Below, piece after piece: positions 41,984 through 50,423 of a stretch of 64,000 nt of DNA (its first letter is position 1; each line of letters starts with the position of its first letter). The DNA lies in IMG/VR virus record IMGVR_UViG_3300044807_000022, positions 1 through 64,000 of that record, one strand, 5' to 3'. Below the pieces are notes generated by a model. The model saw only the letters and a list, made by a program, of their open reading frames with translations, was not told the DNA's origin and did not search any database. A program made the translations under genes and the position numbers. Origin of the DNA: a virus.

Positions 41984-42391
41984 GTGACCGAGAAGGCGTG
42001 GCAGGCTCAGGTGGTCGAGCTTGCCACGCTCTACGGCTGGCTCGTCTACCACACGTACGACAGCCGCCGCAGCAACCCCGGCTGGCCCGACCTGGTGCTC
42101 GTTCGCGCAAACACCGGGGAAATCGTCTACGCCGAGTTGAAGACCGACAAGGGGAAGACGACGCCCGCTCAGGACGTGTGGCTGGCCGCCCTGCGGGCGT
42201 GCGGGCAGGAGGCACACGTCTGGCGGCCCTGCGACTTCGACGCCGTTCACGAGCGGCTGAAGCGCCCCAGGGAAAGTCGAACTGCCGTCAGGGCTTCGTG
42301 CCCAAAGGAGAAGACCTCCTCAAAACGGGCCGAGGACTCCTTGGGCGAGGTCGAGCTTTGGCCCCGGCTGGGCGAGACGGGCCTGCTCTGA
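41984..42391 (+). CDS. VRR-NUC domain nuclease
   Basis: 135 residues, GTG start. Hallmarks of the VRR-NUC PD-(D/E)xK fold: N-terminal QVVELATLYGW, NPGWPDLVLVR (catalytic Asp), YAELKTDKGKTTPAQ (Glu-x-Lys), and LRACGQEAHVWRP. Such nucleases cut branched DNA such as Holliday junctions. The palindrome at 42272 falls where the conserved domain ends; the ~35 residues after it look like a tail. Confidence 0.82.
   Translation: MTEKAWQAQVVELATLYGWLVYHTYDSRRSNPGWPDLVLVRANTGEIVYAELKTDKGKTTPAQDVWLAALRACGQEAHVWRPCDFDAVHERLKRPRESRTAVRASCPKEKTSSKRAEDSLGEVELWPRLGETGLL
42272..42297. repeat. Dispersed 26-bp palindrome at the end of the VRR-NUC domain
   Basis: 20 of 26 positions match with CTGCCGTCAG intact. 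It lies just after the last recognisable residue of the nuclease fold. Confidence 0.7.
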
Positions 42392-42529
42392 TTCCCCTGC
42401 CTGGGGTAACCCCTCGCAGAAACGGTCGGAAAGAGCAGGCACATGACGCCTCATCAGGTTTAGGGCGCTCGCGCCGTCTGCTACAACTGCCGCCGCGCAG
42501 GGCTGGCTACTGGACTCCGGGGAGGACAG

Positions 42530-42570
42530 AGGACGGGCCGCGACCGTGATTCGCGGTGCCGTCCTCCCCC
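42530..42570 (+). terminator. Two-part hairpin before the RecB-type nuclease gene
   Basis: AGGACGG (42530-42536) pairs with CCGTCCT (42559-42565) and, inside it, CCGCGA (42538-42543) with TCGCGG (42551-42556). The 3' arm covers the GTG at 42556, which argues against that codon as a start. The rest of the 42392-42529 gap shows only short palindromes. Confidence 0.55.
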
Positions 42571-42621
42571 GTCTCTAGCCTGGCGACTGCCAGAAAATCG
42601 AGACGGTCGTCGGGGGAACAG

Positions 42622-43821
42622 TTGAAGCTACCGGGCAACGCAATCGGCATCACGGACCTGCTGTCCTACCAGGACTGTCCGCGTCGATTCGCGTTCGGGA
42701 TGCGGCGGCACGACAAGAGCCCCGTGGTCCACCCCGACACGGGCGTCGAGTTCATCATGGGCGATGCGCCCGAGGCCGAGTCGCCCGCGACCGCGTACGG
42801 CTCGGCGGTCCACGATGCCATCGAGCTAGTGGACGACCTGCTGACCCCGCAGGAGGCCGTCGAGCGCGTCTTCCCCAAGTACGGGCCGTGGCTCGAACCG
42901 GCCGACCTGGACCGCCTGATCGAGGACCTGGCGATCTACAAGGGCCGCGACTACACGGGCGTCCGGATCGTCGCGCAGGAGGACGACATGCGCGTGCCGC
43001 TGTTCGTCCACGACGGCGAGCAAATCTACTTCCGCTTCAAGCTCGACAAGCTCTACCAGCGGCTAGACGACGACGCGTCGTTCATCCACATCGACTACAA
43101 GACCTCGAAGTGGTCGAAGTCGCAGGCCGAGGTTCACAACGACCTCCAGATGTGGGCCTACAACTTTGGCATCCACGAACTGTTCCCCGAGTGCGAGCGC
43201 CTGCTTCAGACCTACGACCAGTTGCGGTTCGGTCAGGTGAACACGCGCAAGACGGAGAAGCAACGCGCGCAGATGAAGCAGTGGCTCATCGCCGCCACGA
43301 AGGCCGTCCTGGAGGACCGGAGGCTACTGCCCAAGTTCAACCAGTGGTGCCCGTGGTGTGAGATAGCGAACGACTGCCCGATCATCAGCCGCCTCTCGGA
43401 CTACTCGCTCTCGAAGATCGCGATTATGGCCCCCGAGGAGCAGCAGGGCCGCAAGAAGGTCATCACGCTCGACCCGGACCTGTTCACCACCTACGCCGAG
43501 GAGCTACCGCGCATCAGCCTCGCGCGCAAGACCCTGGAGAAGGTGGAGAAGGCCATCCGCGATGCCATCAAGGACCTGCCCGAGGACAAGCGCAACGCGC
43601 TCGGCTTCACGGCGAACGAGCGCGGGGGTGGCACGAAGTTCGGGCCGGAAGAACTCCGCGCTGTTTACGAGCTATTAGGCGACGAGTTCTGGCACATAAT
43701 CGGCCTGACGAAGGCACAATTGGAGTCGTACTTTGAGGACGACAAGGACACGATCAACGCTGTCCTGGAACTCGGAACGGAGACTGTCGGCGCAGCGGTG
43801 CTGAAGGAACTGGCCGCGTAG
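42622..43821 (+). CDS. PD-(D/E)xK (Cas4/RecB-type) exonuclease
   Basis: TTG 42622 is preferred because CGGGGG precedes it and the upstream GTG is buried in a hairpin; ~399 residues. RecB-family features: SYQDCPRRFAF (first Cys), GSAVHDAIE, RFKLDKLY, IDYKTSKW (catalytic Asp/Lys) and QMWAYNFGI; a later Cys cluster CPWCEIANDCP could hold an iron-sulfur centre with the first Cys, as in Cas4 and AddB. It would resect DNA ends in recombination. Confidence 0.8.
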   Translation: MKLPGNAIGITDLLSYQDCPRRFAFGMRRHDKSPVVHPDTGVEFIMGDAPEAESPATAYGSAVHDAIELVDDLLTPQEAVERVFPKYGPWLEPADLDRLIEDLAIYKGRDYTGVRIVAQEDDMRVPLFVHDGEQIYFRFKLDKLYQRLDDDASFIHIDYKTSKWSKSQAEVHNDLQMWAYNFGIHELFPECERLLQTYDQLRFGQVNTRKTEKQRAQMKQWLIAATKAVLEDRRLLPKFNQWCPWCEIANDCPIISRLSDYSLSKIAIMAPEEQQGRKKVITLDPDLFTTYAEELPRISLARKTLEKVEKAIRDAIKDLPEDKRNALGFTANERGGGTKFGPEELRAVYELLGDEFWHIIGLTKAQLESYFEDDKDTINAVLELGTETVGAAVLKELAA

Positions 43822-43837
43822 AACTGGAGAAAGGAAT

Positions 43838-43884
43838 GGTGCCCCGCGACTGCCTGCTTTGGCTGGCTGCGGTCGCGGGGCACC
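43838..43884 (+). terminator. Strong hairpin, 13-bp perfect stem
   Basis: GGTGCCCCGCGAC (43838-43850) pairs with GTCGCGGGGCACC (43872-43884). It separates the nuclease gene from the next gene. Confidence 0.65.
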
Positions 43885-43949
43885 GGGGGTGAACTGGTGA
43901 TCTGTAGCACATCTGCTGCGCGTTGGCAACTTCATAGCGGTGAACTGGC

Positions 43950-44675
43950 GTGAAGCGCCGCTTCGATCTGAACGATCAGGGCGACCTCGTTGACCGCCAC
44001 GGCTACGCGCTCGACGTGCGTTCGCTGCTGTCTCACCCGGTCGTTTCGGTCACGCTCGACATGCCGTCTGCGGGGGGGCCTTTAGGGGGGGGAGGTACGT
44101 CTGGACCTTCAGAACAGCAAGAGCTTGAAACACCAACGAACCCACAGGATGGGGGTGTGGGGGAAGGTGAAACTGCCGACAAGGCTTCGCTCGTCTGGGC
44201 CACCTACGTCGAGGCGATGGAGCCACGCGACAAGGCGCTGCACCCCGCCGAACGCAAGCTCATCAACGAGGCGCTGAAGGTCGCGACCGTCGCTGAGTGC
44301 CAGCGCTCGATCTGGGGCTGTCGTCGCTCGCCGTTCCACATGGGCGACAACGCCAAGCGGAGGAAGTACAACCGCCTGTCGCACATTCTCAAGGGCAAGC
44401 GAGGCGTCCGCACTCTGCGCGAGCAGATCGACTTCATGCTCGACCTTGCCGACAAGCACGGTGTCGGTGACCTGGACGCCACGGGCTCCGAGCAGACCGT
44501 CATCGACCCGGCGAAGCTGGAGCGCATGAAGCGTCAGGTCTTCCGGGCATTCGACATGGCGGACTCGGCGCAGGCCGCCGAGCAGGCAGAGCGTGCCGAG
44601 CAGTGGCTCAACGAGCACGGCTGGCAGGTCATCAGAAATGGCAACGACCGTCCGAAGATCGAGAGGAAGGCATGA
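43950..44675 (+). CDS. Replication-region protein of unknown function, 241 aa
   Basis: GTG start. After ~40 residues comes a Gly-rich linker encoded by runs of 7 and 8 G (44072-44078 and 44085-44092). A helical domain follows (NEALKVATVAECQRSIWGC, KYNRLSHILKGKRG, LREQIDFMLDLADKHG) and a long C-terminal helix. Placed upstream of the helicase, it could be a loader or initiator, but no such motif is visible. Confidence 0.65.
   Translation: MKRRFDLNDQGDLVDRHGYALDVRSLLSHPVVSVTLDMPSAGGPLGGGGTSGPSEQQELETPTNPQDGGVGEGETADKASLVWATYVEAMEPRDKALHPAERKLINEALKVATVAECQRSIWGCRRSPFHMGDNAKRRKYNRLSHILKGKRGVRTLREQIDFMLDLADKHGVGDLDATGSEQTVIDPAKLERMKRQVFRAFDMADSAQAAEQAERAEQWLNEHGWQVIRNGNDRPKIERKA
44163..44188. repeat. 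Dispersed 26-bp palindrome after the G-rich linker
   Basis: 18 of 26 positions match, with AACTGCCG and GGCTTC intact. It sits where the helical domain of the host gene begins. Confidence 0.6.
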
Positions 44676-44881
44676 GCATCGAACTGGCGCTCGCAGACGC
44701 GGCGCGCAACTGCAAGCGGGAGAGCGCGAAGGCGACGGTGACGCTGCGCTCGGGCGTGCAGATCACCGGCAGCCTGGAGGCGCAGTCCGGCGCGGACCTC
44801 GGGACGCGCCTCCTCCACACAGACGGCGGCTGGGTAACCGTTCGGGTCGATGAGGTTGCAGCCGTGGAGTCGCACCGATGA
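44672..44881 (+). CDS. Small Sm-like beta-barrel candidate, 69 aa
   Basis: ATG 44672 in an ATGA overlap. An N-terminal helix (IELALADAARNCK) precedes strands VTLRSGVQITGSLE and WVTVRVDEVAAVE, the order and spacing of Sm/Hfq-like proteins, which bind RNA. Fold is guessed by pattern only. ATGA overlap with the next gene as well. Confidence 0.55.
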   Translation: MSIELALADAARNCKRESAKATVTLRSGVQITGSLEAQSGADLGTRLLHTDGGWVTVRVDEVAAVESHR

Positions 44882-45084
44882 TCGGCCGAGGGCTCCTGCT
44901 GAAGCGGACCATGCGGCAGTACGCCGACGACGCGAAGCTGTTCCGAGCGGGCGTCGAGGGCTACCTGGAGACCTGCGTCAGGCTCGATCTGCTGGCGACT
45001 CCGCGAGCGGCGCTGCGTGCTGGCAGGACGTACCTGCGCGCCGAGCGCCAGCGTGAGCGCCGGATGGCGCAGGTGGACCGATGA
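44878..45084 (+). CDS. Small basic helical protein, 68 aa
   Basis: ATGA overlaps on both sides. Arg-rich helical sequence (LETCVRLDLLATPRAALRAGRTYLRAERQRER). Probably nucleic-acid associated; no family. Confidence 0.6.
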   Translation: MIGRGLLLKRTMRQYADDAKLFRAGVEGYLETCVRLDLLATPRAALRAGRTYLRAERQRERRMAQVDR

Positions 45085-45695
45085 GCACGCGACCGCCGAC
45101 CGACGACGAGCGCCTGAGTGGCGGGGTGATCCAGTCGCACATGCTGCCACCGCCACCGCCGCACGACTGGCACGCGGCGATCATCGCCAGCGTCGTGAAG
45201 GCGTACGGGCGCTTCAGGCGGCCCGTCTACGTCGAGATAGGGGTTGACCGGGGGGCGACCATGCGGCACGTCTCTCAGCACGCCGCAGAGAGCCACGCGG
45301 TGGACGTGACGTTCGAGCACGTCAACGGTCCGCTGGGCGTGAACGTCAACCGCTGGGAGGAGCCGAGCGACGAGTTCTTCCGCCGCGTCGGTGACGGCCG
45401 CCTGCCCATCGCTCCGGACGTGGTGTTCGTGGACGGTGACCACGACGGCGATCAGGTGACCAAGGACCTCTGGAACGCGCTGTCGATCACCCATGAGGAC
45501 GGCACGGTGATCTTGCACGACACGCACCCGATGGAGCCGCAGTACCTCCACTGGTGCTCGACGGCGTACGAGGCGCGCATGGCAGCCGAGGCGGACCCGA
45601 GCCTCACCACGTGGACGATCCCGCTGTTCCCTGGCCTGACGCTCGTCTCGAAGCTCACGCCGCCGTTCGTGGAGGCACGCGCTCATGCTGCGTAA
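45081..45695 (+). CDS. Class I SAM-dependent methyltransferase candidate, 204 aa
   Basis: ATGA overlap. Motif I-like VYVEIGVDRGATMRHVS, then an acidic strand end SHAVDVT, APDVVFVDGDHDGDQV (motif similar to sugar- and peptide-modifying Methyltransf_24 enzymes) and GTVILHDTHP. Substrate unknown; likely a small molecule or glycan, and it may work with the glycosyltransferase cassette 3 kb downstream. Confidence 0.7.
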   Translation: MSTRPPTDDERLSGGVIQSHMLPPPPPHDWHAAIIASVVKAYGRFRRPVYVEIGVDRGATMRHVSQHAAESHAVDVTFEHVNGPLGVNVNRWEEPSDEFFRRVGDGRLPIAPDVVFVDGDHDGDQVTKDLWNALSITHEDGTVILHDTHPMEPQYLHWCSTAYEARMAAEADPSLTTWTIPLFPGLTLVSKLTPPFVEARAHAA

Positions 45696-45777
45696 GCTCT
45701 GGGCGGCGTTCCTCTCCTGGGCCGAGGGTGCCGTCCAGGACTCGGAGGCGCGCATGCGCCACTCGGTGGACAAGTGA
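45685..45777 (+). CDS. Short protein, 30 aa
   Basis: ATG 45685 overlaps the end of the methyltransferase by 11 bases and has GGAGG about 10 bases upstream. The peptide (LRKLWAAFLSWAEGAV then charged residues) is an amphipathic helix. GTGA overlap with the helicase gene. Confidence 0.5.
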   Translation: MLRKLWAAFLSWAEGAVQDSEARMRHSVDK

Positions 45778-47156
45778 GCGACGGCCAGCTTCCGCACTCA
45801 CAGGAGGCCGAGGCGTCGGTCGTTGGGCAGCTTCTCGCGCAGCCGAAAGTCGTGGCTGACGTTGTGGGAACCATGCTCGAACCGGCGCACTTCTACCTCG
45901 CGCCGTACCGGCTGATCTACGAGCGGATCGTGGAGTCGTACTACGCCGACGAGAGCATCGACGCGCTGGTCATCGCGGAGAGCGTCGGCAAGGAACTCGC
46001 CCGCATCACGGGCACCACAGAGGCCGAGGCCGTTCGCAAGGTGACGACGCTCGCGAAAGGCCAACGGCAGTTAGCAGTTCGTCAGGCCAAGGACCACGCC
46101 GCTGTGGTGAAGAAGCACTCCGACTTCCGCGCCGTGATCGACCTGGCCCACACGGCACTGCGCGAGGTCGAGGCCGAGCAGCGCGACCCCGACGTGATCG
46201 CAGCGGACCTGAGTCAGGCGTACATGCGCATCGCCACCGACTCGATCCTCACCCATGAGATTCACGACTTTGGCGACCTGGGGCGGCGCTTCACCCGCGA
46301 CATGCAGATGCTCATGGCGGCACGCGCGCAGGGCATCGAACTCGGCGCGTATTTCGGCTACAGGTTCATAGACGAGTACACCCGTGGGCTCCAGCCGACC
46401 GAGCTACTGATAAGCGCAGGCGAGCCCGGCGCGGGCAAGAGCCTCTGCTGGTGGCGAGCGGCGCGCAACTTCGCTGAGCGCCAGATGCAGAAGCCCGAGG
46501 ACATGCGTCTGGGCACGCTGGTCCTGTCGCTCGAAATGGGCGAGGGGCCGTCGAACGCGCGCCTGGCGCAGTCGCTCGCGGGCATCGACGGCGGGGCCAT
46601 CCGTGAAGGCACGCTGTCGCAGCAGGAGCTTCAGCGGATCGTCAAAAGGTGGAAGGCCAATCAGGACATTCCGCTCTACTTCAACTTCACAAGCACGCTG
46701 AAGGCGAGCCAGATGCGTGCGCTGATCGTGGAGGCCATCCGGCGGCACAACATCGGCGTGGTCATCATCGACCACTTCCGGTACTTCGACATGGACGACC
46801 GGCATCAGAACCCGGTGGTCGAGGACGAGGAGAAGGCCCGGTTCCTGAAGGAGGCCATCGCGAAGGACCTCAACATCGCCGTGGTCTGCCTAGCCCACAC
46901 GCTCAAGAGCATCGAGACCGTGGACAAGCGCCCGAGGCTGTCGCACCTGCGCGGCTCCGGTCAGGTCGCGGCGCATGCCGACTTCGTGCAGTTCATCTAC
47001 CGGCCCTACCCATACGCGACCCAGGAGCAGATCGACATGGGCGACGTGTCCATTGACGACGCCGAGAGCATCTGGGCGAAGAACCGGCACGGACTCGAAG
47101 ACACGCATGAGTTCAAGCTGGACCTCGCCATCGCTGACATGCGAGACAAGCCGTGA
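45774..47156 (+). CDS. DnaB-like replicative helicase
   Basis: 460 residues. The N-terminal ~150 residues match the DnaB N-domain (PHSQEAEASVVGQLL, FYLAPYRLIYERI). The RecA-fold motor has Walker A GEPGAGKS (216-223), LVLSLEMGEGPSNARLAQ (H1a), Walker B VVIIDHFRYF and the H3/arginine-finger-like region RLSHLRGSGQVAAHADFV. It unwinds DNA at phage forks. Palindrome copy at 46055 lies in the linker. Confidence 0.9.
   Translation: MSDGQLPHSQEAEASVVGQLLAQPKVVADVVGTMLEPAHFYLAPYRLIYERIVESYYADESIDALVIAESVGKELARITGTTEAEAVRKVTTLAKGQRQLAVRQAKDHAAVVKKHSDFRAVIDLAHTALREVEAEQRDPDVIAADLSQAYMRIATDSILTHEIHDFGDLGRRFTRDMQMLMAARAQGIELGAYFGYRFIDEYTRGLQPTELLISAGEPGAGKSLCWWRAARNFAERQMQKPEDMRLGTLVLSLEMGEGPSNARLAQSLAGIDGGAIREGTLSQQELQRIVKRWKANQDIPLYFNFTSTLKASQMRALIVEAIRRHNIGVVIIDHFRYFDMDDRHQNPVVEDEEKARFLKEAIAKDLNIAVVCLAHTLKSIETVDKRPRLSHLRGSGQVAAHADFVQFIYRPYPYATQEQIDMGDVSIDDAESIWAKNRHGLEDTHEFKLDLAIADMRDKP
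46055..46080. repeat. Dispersed 26-bp palindrome inside the helicase gene
   Basis: 19 of 26 positions match. The codon register differs from that of the copies at 26381 and 42272. Confidence 0.65.
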
Positions 47157-47479
47157 GGGCGCGCGTACCGGCCCCCCGGCAGTTGAAGCGCCCGCAGCGC
47201 CCGCTGCCGCGCCTCGTCGGCAAGAAGCCGCGCACCATCAAGCAGTGGGCGACGTTCGTGCCCCTGCGGAGACCGCGACGGCCGTCAGTACATCTGCTCG
47301 CCTTCGAGGAAGAAGTCGTCGCTCGCAAGGTGAGCCAACTCGTCACGTGGAAGCAGCGCCCGGTGACCGCGAAGGAGGTCATGGTGGCGAACCCCGGCCT
47401 GTTCCACCCCCACCGTCTGGAGCCGGTGATGCAGCGGGTCCGCCACGTCAACCGCTACACGGAGAGGGCCGCCGCATGA
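47153..47479 (+). CDS. Basic hypothetical protein, 108 aa
   Basis: GTG in a GTGA overlap. Arg/Pro-rich first half; second half could be a winged-helix-like domain (VSQLVTWKQRPVTAKEVMVANP). Two palindrome copies lie in this gene and the one after next. Function unknown. Confidence 0.6.
   Translation: MRARVPAPRQLKRPQRPLPRLVGKKPRTIKQWATFVPLRRPRRPSVHLLAFEEEVVARKVSQLVTWKQRPVTAKEVMVANPGLFHPHRLEPVMQRVRHVNRYTERAAA
47269..47294. repeat. Dispersed 26-bp palindrome
   Basis: 19 of 26 positions match with the central GACGGCCGTCAG exact, the longest uninterrupted core of any copy. Confidence 0.7.
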
Positions 47480-47715
47480 ACGGACCGCGCATGACACGCA
47501 ACCAGCGGGCCATCCTGCCGCTGATCCCCACCGACAAGGACAAGGCCAAGGACACGCACACGCTGGCGCGTGAACTGACCGAGCAGGAGACGAGCGCCTT
47601 CAACTACGACGCGACGTACTCGATCCTGCGCCAGCTTCGCCTCGCAGGAGTAGTCGAGCGCATCGGGCGTCCGGCTGCCTGGTACCGCATCGAACAACAA
47701 GGAGCCCCCTCGTGA
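47476..47715 (+). CDS. Winged-helix-type small protein, 79 aa
   Basis: ATG 47476 (ATGA overlap). TRNQRAILPLIPTDKDKAKDTHTLA then YSILRQLRLAGVVERIG and AAWYRIE follow the helix-turn-helix plus wing pattern of small DNA-binding proteins. Perhaps a regulator of replication genes. Confidence 0.6.
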   Translation: MNGPRMTRNQRAILPLIPTDKDKAKDTHTLARELTEQETSAFNYDATYSILRQLRLAGVVERIGRPAAWYRIEQQGAPS

Positions 47716-48209
47716 GCACCATCCAGAAGTTGCAACGGCCGTCAGAAGATGCCACGCAGGAGGAGCGGCGCTCGTACTTCACGGCACTCCGCAAGGCGCT
47801 GGACGACGCGGGCATCGGCTACGGCGAGGAGTTCGCCATCGTGCGCGTGGGCGAGACCATCGGCACCGGCCCGGCCGCCGATAGCCCGAGCGCGAATGGC
47901 CTGGGCGGGTTCGCTCGCGACTCGGCCACGTCACGCAAGGCGGCGCTCGACAACTACCCGCGCTCAGGCACGCAACGCGCCAAGGTCCTCCGCGCGATCA
48001 CGGAGGCGGCACGCCTCGGCGGCGGGGTTACTCGCGACGAGTTGTGCCTGGCGCTCACCATGCCGCCGAACGTGCTCACGCCGCGTGTGAAGGAACTGAT
48101 CGACGGCGGCTGGGCGAAGGAAGACCCCGACATGAAGCGCCGCACGCGCGCGGGCTCGGAGGCCGTCGTCGTGTTCGCGACCGACAAGGCGATGAACCAT
48201 GGCACCTAG
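47712..48209 (+). CDS. Winged-helix domain protein, 165 aa
   Basis: GTG in a GTGA overlap. Residues ~85-140 (RAKVLRAITEAARLGGGVTRDEL then RVKELIDGGWAKED) fit a winged helix. N-terminal part is a separate domain. Likely DNA-binding. Confidence 0.6.
   Translation: MSTIQKLQRPSEDATQEERRSYFTALRKALDDAGIGYGEEFAIVRVGETIGTGPAADSPSANGLGGFARDSATSRKAALDNYPRSGTQRAKVLRAITEAARLGGGVTRDELCLALTMPPNVLTPRVKELIDGGWAKEDPDMKRRTRAGSEAVVVFATDKAMNHGT
47726..47751. repeat. Dispersed 26-bp palindrome at a gene start
   Basis: 19 of 26 positions match with AACGGCCGTCAG exact. It lies 14 bases inside the gene and could control its expression. Confidence 0.7.
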
Positions 48210-48534
48210 ACGCAAGGGCAAGCAGGAGAAGCTGGCGTCGGCGCTGACCATCGGCGGCCGAATCTCCGACTACCGTCAGAAGAAGGGCCTGAGCTACGAC
48301 GACCTCATCGAGGCGTGCAAGGGCGTCTGGCGCGACCCGTGGCGACGGCCGGTCACGAAGTCCTACCTCCAGAAGTTGGAGAAGGGCAAGGTGCGCGATC
48401 TGTCGGCGCACACGGACAACACGCTCGGCAAGGACGGCGAAGTGATCGAAGTCGTGGGCGGCTTCCCTGCCGTCGCCGCGCGTCTCTGCAAGGCGTTCGG
48501 CTGCACACCCCTGGACCTACTGGAGGAGCGCTGA
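48199..48534 (+). CDS. Xre-like helix-turn-helix protein, 111 aa
   Basis: ATG 48199 overlaps the previous gene by 11 bases. RISDYRQKKGLSYDDLIEACKG and, after an insert, SYLQKLEKGKVRDL correspond to the recognition region of Cro/cI-type proteins; PLDLLEER ends the domain. A candidate phage regulator and possible binder of the dispersed palindromes. Stop overlaps the FkbM gene start. Confidence 0.65.
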   Translation: MAPRRKGKQEKLASALTIGGRISDYRQKKGLSYDDLIEACKGVWRDPWRRPVTKSYLQKLEKGKVRDLSAHTDNTLGKDGEVIEVVGGFPAVAARLCKAFGCTPLDLLEER

Positions 48535-49349
48535 TGGTCAGCGGAGACGTGATCGGTGGAGTGATCGACAACGGCGAGTACGCGGCGCTCGACGCGTTCG
48601 CTGATTCGTGGCGCAGGACGCAGGGCTCCTCCACGGTGCCGCCGATGGTCTGGGACGTGGGAGCGAACGTGGGCGACTACTCGCTCGCCGTGCTGCGCCG
48701 CTTGCCGAGCGCGCACATCATCGCGTTCGAGCCGCAGTCCGGGGCCTACGGCACGCTCGCGAGAACGTTCGCTGAGGCGCGCAACGTGCGCTGCAACAAC
48801 GTCGGACTGTCGTCGCACGATCACCCCGGCCTGCTCTACAAGACAACCCACCCGGCGTGCTACCTCGCCTCCACGGTGGCGCAGTCGGGGGAGCGCCTGG
48901 GCGTGAGCATCGACACGACCGAGGAGGCGCAGTTCTTCGCGGGCGAGCACATGATGGGCCTGGAGCAGATCGACTACATCGACTGGCTCAAGATCGACAC
49001 CGAGGGCCATGAGCTTGAAGTGCTCAGGGGCTTTGGCGACAAGCTCGTCCACGACGTGAAGGTGGTCCAGTTCGAGTACAACCTGGCCGCCGTCGAGCGG
49101 GGCGTGCGCTTCCTGGACCTGTGGAACATGGTCTGCCCGATGTTCGAGGTCTACCGGCTGGACGAGGACGGCACCGTCACCTACCTGCCCGAGTACGACG
49201 CGGCGCAGGAGGGCGACGAGGGTGGTTCGCAGCGCAACTACCTGGGCGTCCACATCGAGTGCGAGTGGTTCGCCTTCGAGAAGGACCGTCCGGTCGGAAC
49301 GGCAGACTGTCGTCCGGAGTTCGAGCGAGACACTGGAGAAGCGGCATGA
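48534..49349 (+). CDS. FkbM-family methyltransferase
   Basis: 271 residues, ATG in a TGATG overlap. Motif I WDVGANVGDYSLAVLRRLP, motif II IIAFEPQSGAYGTL and the FkbM signature IDWLKIDTEGHELEVLRGF are clear. FkbM enzymes O-methylate sugars or hydroxyls, often in surface glycans. First gene of the sugar-modification cassette. Confidence 0.85.
   Translation: MVSGDVIGGVIDNGEYAALDAFADSWRRTQGSSTVPPMVWDVGANVGDYSLAVLRRLPSAHIIAFEPQSGAYGTLARTFAEARNVRCNNVGLSSHDHPGLLYKTTHPACYLASTVAQSGERLGVSIDTTEEAQFFAGEHMMGLEQIDYIDWLKIDTEGHELEVLRGFGDKLVHDVKVVQFEYNLAAVERGVRFLDLWNMVCPMFEVYRLDEDGTVTYLPEYDAAQEGDEGGSQRNYLGVHIECEWFAFEKDRPVGTADCRPEFERDTGEAA
49297..49322. repeat. Dispersed 26-bp palindrome at the end of the FkbM gene
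   Basis: 18 of 26 positions match. It lies in the last codons, close to the next start. Confidence 0.6.
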
Positions 49350-49483
49350 CGATCATCTGGTTCGGTCGGTGGTGGTGGGCGCGGCTCGGCCCGTTCACGT
49401 TCCATCGGCACTACACGCCCTTCAGGATCAAGGGCCAGCGCCGCTGGACGCCGTTCGTCACGATCAGGTGGGCCGGGCCGTGA
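49346..49483 (+). CDS. Small Trp-rich protein, 45 aa
   Basis: ATGA and GTGA overlaps on both sides. TIIWFGRWWWARLGPFTF is a Trp-rich hydrophobic-basic stretch, perhaps membrane-surface bound. The exact fit between two enzymes supports it as a gene. Confidence 0.5.
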   Translation: MTIIWFGRWWWARLGPFTFHRHYTPFRIKGQRRWTPFVTIRWAGP

Positions 49484-50283
49484 GGTACCTGTCCGTCGCG
49501 GCGATCTTCAAGAACGAAGCGCCCTACCTGCGCGAGTGGATCGAGTTCCACCGCATGGTCGGGGTCGAGCACTTCTACCTGTACGACAACGGGTCCACGG
49601 ACAACCCCGTGCTGGAGCTTCGCGAGTACATCATGGAGAACGTCGTCACGCTGCGCCCGTGGCCGGGCAAGGTCGCGCAGAAGTCCGCCTACGAGGCGGC
49701 GCTGTCGCAAAGTCGTGACGCCAGTCGGTGGCTCGCGTTCATCGACCTGGACGAGTACCTGTGGAGCCCGGTCGAGGTACACCCGTTCGGGTGGATGCCG
49801 CTCCCGGAGGTCCTGGCGAGCTACGAAGATCACCCGGCGGTCGTCGCCAACTGGTGCGTGTTCGGCCCGAGCGGGAACGAGACCAAGCCCGAGGACCTGG
49901 TGATCGACGCCTACTGCGGTCGAGTGCCGGACGACGACCCGATCAACACCCACGTCAAGAGCATCGTCAACCCCCGTGAGGTCCTGGGCTACACGGACCC
50001 GCACTCGTTCACCTACTCGCGCGGCGTGGCGGTGAACGAGGAGCACTACCCGGTGATGGGGCCGCTGACCGACTACGTGTCGTTCGACGTGCTGCGGGTG
50101 AACCACTACTTCACGAAGTCGCGCGAGGAGGCCGAGGCCAAGTGGGGCAGGGGTCGCGCCGATACGGGCACGACGCGCGACTGGTCCGAGTTCGAGGCGC
50201 TGGCCGCTACCGCCACGGTGCGCGACCTTGACCTGTCGAACGCGTGGGGGGAGCCGCTACGCGAGAGGCTGGGCCGGACGTGA
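49480..50283 (+). CDS. Glycosyltransferase, GT2/GT92-like
   Basis: GTG 49480 in a GTGA overlap, 267 residues. SVAAIFKNEAPYLREWIEFH with EHFYLYDNGSTDNP is the signature of the GT92-like GT-A fold; FIDLDEYLWSP supplies the DxD metal site. The donor sugar is unknown. Member of a three-glycosyltransferase cassette. Confidence 0.82.
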   Translation: MRYLSVAAIFKNEAPYLREWIEFHRMVGVEHFYLYDNGSTDNPVLELREYIMENVVTLRPWPGKVAQKSAYEAALSQSRDASRWLAFIDLDEYLWSPVEVHPFGWMPLPEVLASYEDHPAVVANWCVFGPSGNETKPEDLVIDAYCGRVPDDDPINTHVKSIVNPREVLGYTDPHSFTYSRGVAVNEEHYPVMGPLTDYVSFDVLRVNHYFTKSREEAEAKWGRGRADTGTTRDWSEFEALAATATVRDLDLSNAWGEPLRERLGRT

Positions 50284-50423
50284 GCACCACGCCGACACCC
50301 CCGCCCCCGCCTACGCCGCCGTACGACCTGTGGCTCCAGTATCAGGCCACCGCCATCGACCACTGCCTGAAGCTCGGCGGGGTGGTCATCGACCCGTCAC
50401 CGAAAGCGGGGTTCGCGAAGTGA
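50280..50423 (+). CDS. Short Pro-rich protein, 47 aa
   Basis: GTGA overlaps with both neighbours. Pro-rich start then WLQYQATAIDHCLKLGGVVID. Called from the perfect tiling of overlaps. Function unknown. Confidence 0.5.
   Translation: MSTTPTPPPPPTPPYDLWLQYQATAIDHCLKLGGVVIDPSPKAGFAK

Noticed and set aside
42556-42621. GTG 42556 as the start of the RecB-type nuclease
   Set aside because: The codon lies in the 3' arm of a strong hairpin and has no ribosome site; TTG 42622 follows GGGGG at a workable distance.
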